This document shows positions 63,347 through 64,000 of a stretch of DNA of 64,000 bases, piece by piece. Under the pieces are notes generated by a model. That model was given only the letters and a program-made list of their open reading frames with translations. It searched no databases and was not told the origin of the DNA. The position numbers and the translations under genes are program-made. The DNA comes from Herbaspirillum rhizosphaerae. GTDB taxonomy: Bacteria > Pseudomonadota > Gammaproteobacteria > Burkholderiales > Burkholderiaceae_D. The stretch is taken from assembly GCF_001189965.1 (NCBI RefSeq), contig NZ_LFLU01000020.1, positions 27,416 through 91,415 of the forward strand, in the 5' to 3' direction. Positions within the stretch are counted from its first letter, which is position 1. Every line of letters begins with the position of its first letter.

Positions 63347-63838
63347 ATGCGCCATATTGTTTCTGTACTGCTGGAAAACGAAGCCGGCGCTCTGTCCCGT
63401 GTTGTGGGTCTGTTCTCCGCACGCGGCTATAACATCGAGACTCTGACTGTTGCACCTACCGAAGACGCCACCTTGTCGCGCATGACCATCGTGACTAGCG
63501 GCTCGGACGACGTGATTGAACAAATCACCAAGCACCTGAACCGCCTGATCGAGGTGGTGAAGGTCGTGGATCTGACTGAAGGCGCGCATATCGAGCGCGA
63601 ACTGATGCTGATCAAGGTACGTGCCGTGGGCAAGGAGCGTGAAGAAATGAAGCGTACGGCGGATATCTTCCGCGGTCGCATCATTGATGTCACTGAAAAA
63701 ACCTACACCATCGAATTGACAGGCAACAAGGGTAAGTTGGACGCGTTTATCGACTCGATCGACCGTGCAGCGATTCTTGAGACCGTTCGTACCGGCGGCT
63801 CCGGCATCGGCCGCGGCGAACGGATCCTCAAAGTCTGA
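63347..63838 (+). CDS. ilvH: Acetolactate synthase small subunit
   Basis: Regulatory subunit, 163 residues. N-terminal ACT domain MRHIVSVLLENEAGALSRVVGLFSARGYNIETLTVAPTED gives valine feedback; the C-terminal domain has EREEMKRTADIFRGRIIDVTEKTYTIELTGN. Starts two bases after the ilvB stop and is followed by a 72-base gap before ilvC. Confidence 0.96.
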   Translation: MRHIVSVLLENEAGALSRVVGLFSARGYNIETLTVAPTEDATLSRMTIVTSGSDDVIEQITKHLNRLIEVVKVVDLTEGAHIERELMLIKVRAVGKEREEMKRTADIFRGRIIDVTEKTYTIELTGNKGKLDAFIDSIDRAAILETVRTGGSGIGRGERILKV

Positions 63839-63886
63839 TTGACGTTGATCGTCGATACGCGGCGAATCAGCATTCACCATTTTTAA

Positions 63887-64000
<114 letters not shown>

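Overview
The window reads as a chromosomal segment of a GC-rich betaproteobacterium, most likely Oxalobacteraceae and close to Herbaspirillum. This is inferred from gene content (a sigma factor followed by DUF3619, DUF3106 and RDD genes; divergent suhB/trmJ; an ilvB-ilvH-ilvC order; many ABC importers for amino acids, peptides and osmolytes) and from codon use. No search was run. I see no tRNA, rRNA, CRISPR array, integrase or transposase. The window is ordinary chromosome with intergenic hairpin repeats.

Layout. 1-4.0 kb: the end of a lipoprotein chorismate mutase, an M15 peptidase, a Pro/Ala-rich lipoprotein, a candidate small RNA, an orphan MetQ-type binding protein and a phosphodiester glycosidase. 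4.3-9.3 kb: a complete liv operon (livK-livH-livM-livG-livF). 9.4-14.2 kb: PaiB-like protein, a coiled-coil protein, hppD with a divergent Lrp-type regulator, then overlapping ada-alkB. 14.3-14.6 kb: a nested inverted-repeat element. 14.6-19.8 kb: Fsr-like exporter, topoisomerase IB, dadA with a divergent Lrp-type regulator, MarR. 20.4-26.1 kb: a complete dipeptide-type ABC importer. 26.2-31.1 kb: FdhF/YdeP-type molybdoenzyme with a small winged-helix partner, MocR regulator and GST. 31.3-36.3 kb: a Fur-box-preceded operon of a PepSY membrane protein, DUF2271, DUF4198, ApbE and a membrane-anchored flavodoxin reductase. 36.4-43.7 kb: CNNM/CBS protein, exported ATP-type DNA ligase, TM2 protein, EamA transporter, AraC regulator, DHA2 exporter, DUF4197 protein. 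44.1-47.6 kb: an OpuC/Yeh-type osmoprotectant importer. 47.6-57.6 kb: housekeeping genes (GNAT, rhlE, SMR/HxlR pair, hydrolase, VOC protein, suhB, trmJ, rsuA-type, hslO, gamma-carbonic anhydrase, DUF455). 57.7-61.1 kb: lipase, RDD, DUF3106, DUF3619 and an ECF-type sigma factor. 61.1-64 kb: ilvB, ilvH and the start of ilvC.

How the parts work together. The strongest candidate for a little-described system is the 31.3-36.3 kb operon. Its gene set can carry electrons from cytosolic NADPH through a membrane flavoprotein and a PepSY protein to an exported DUF2271 protein, which carries the D-G-x-S-G-A-T signature for covalent FMN. ApbE would attach the flavin. The Fur-like box suggests ferric reduction under iron limitation. 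A second candidate is the sigma-DUF3619-DUF3106 operon. DUF3619 is a single-pass membrane protein and DUF3106 is an exported protein with CpxP/Spy-like L-[TNS]-x-x-Q motifs, an arrangement like a sigma / anti-sigma / periplasmic-sensor system. In the liv and peptide operons a perfect stem separates the binding-protein gene from the permeases, which fits over-expression of the binding protein.
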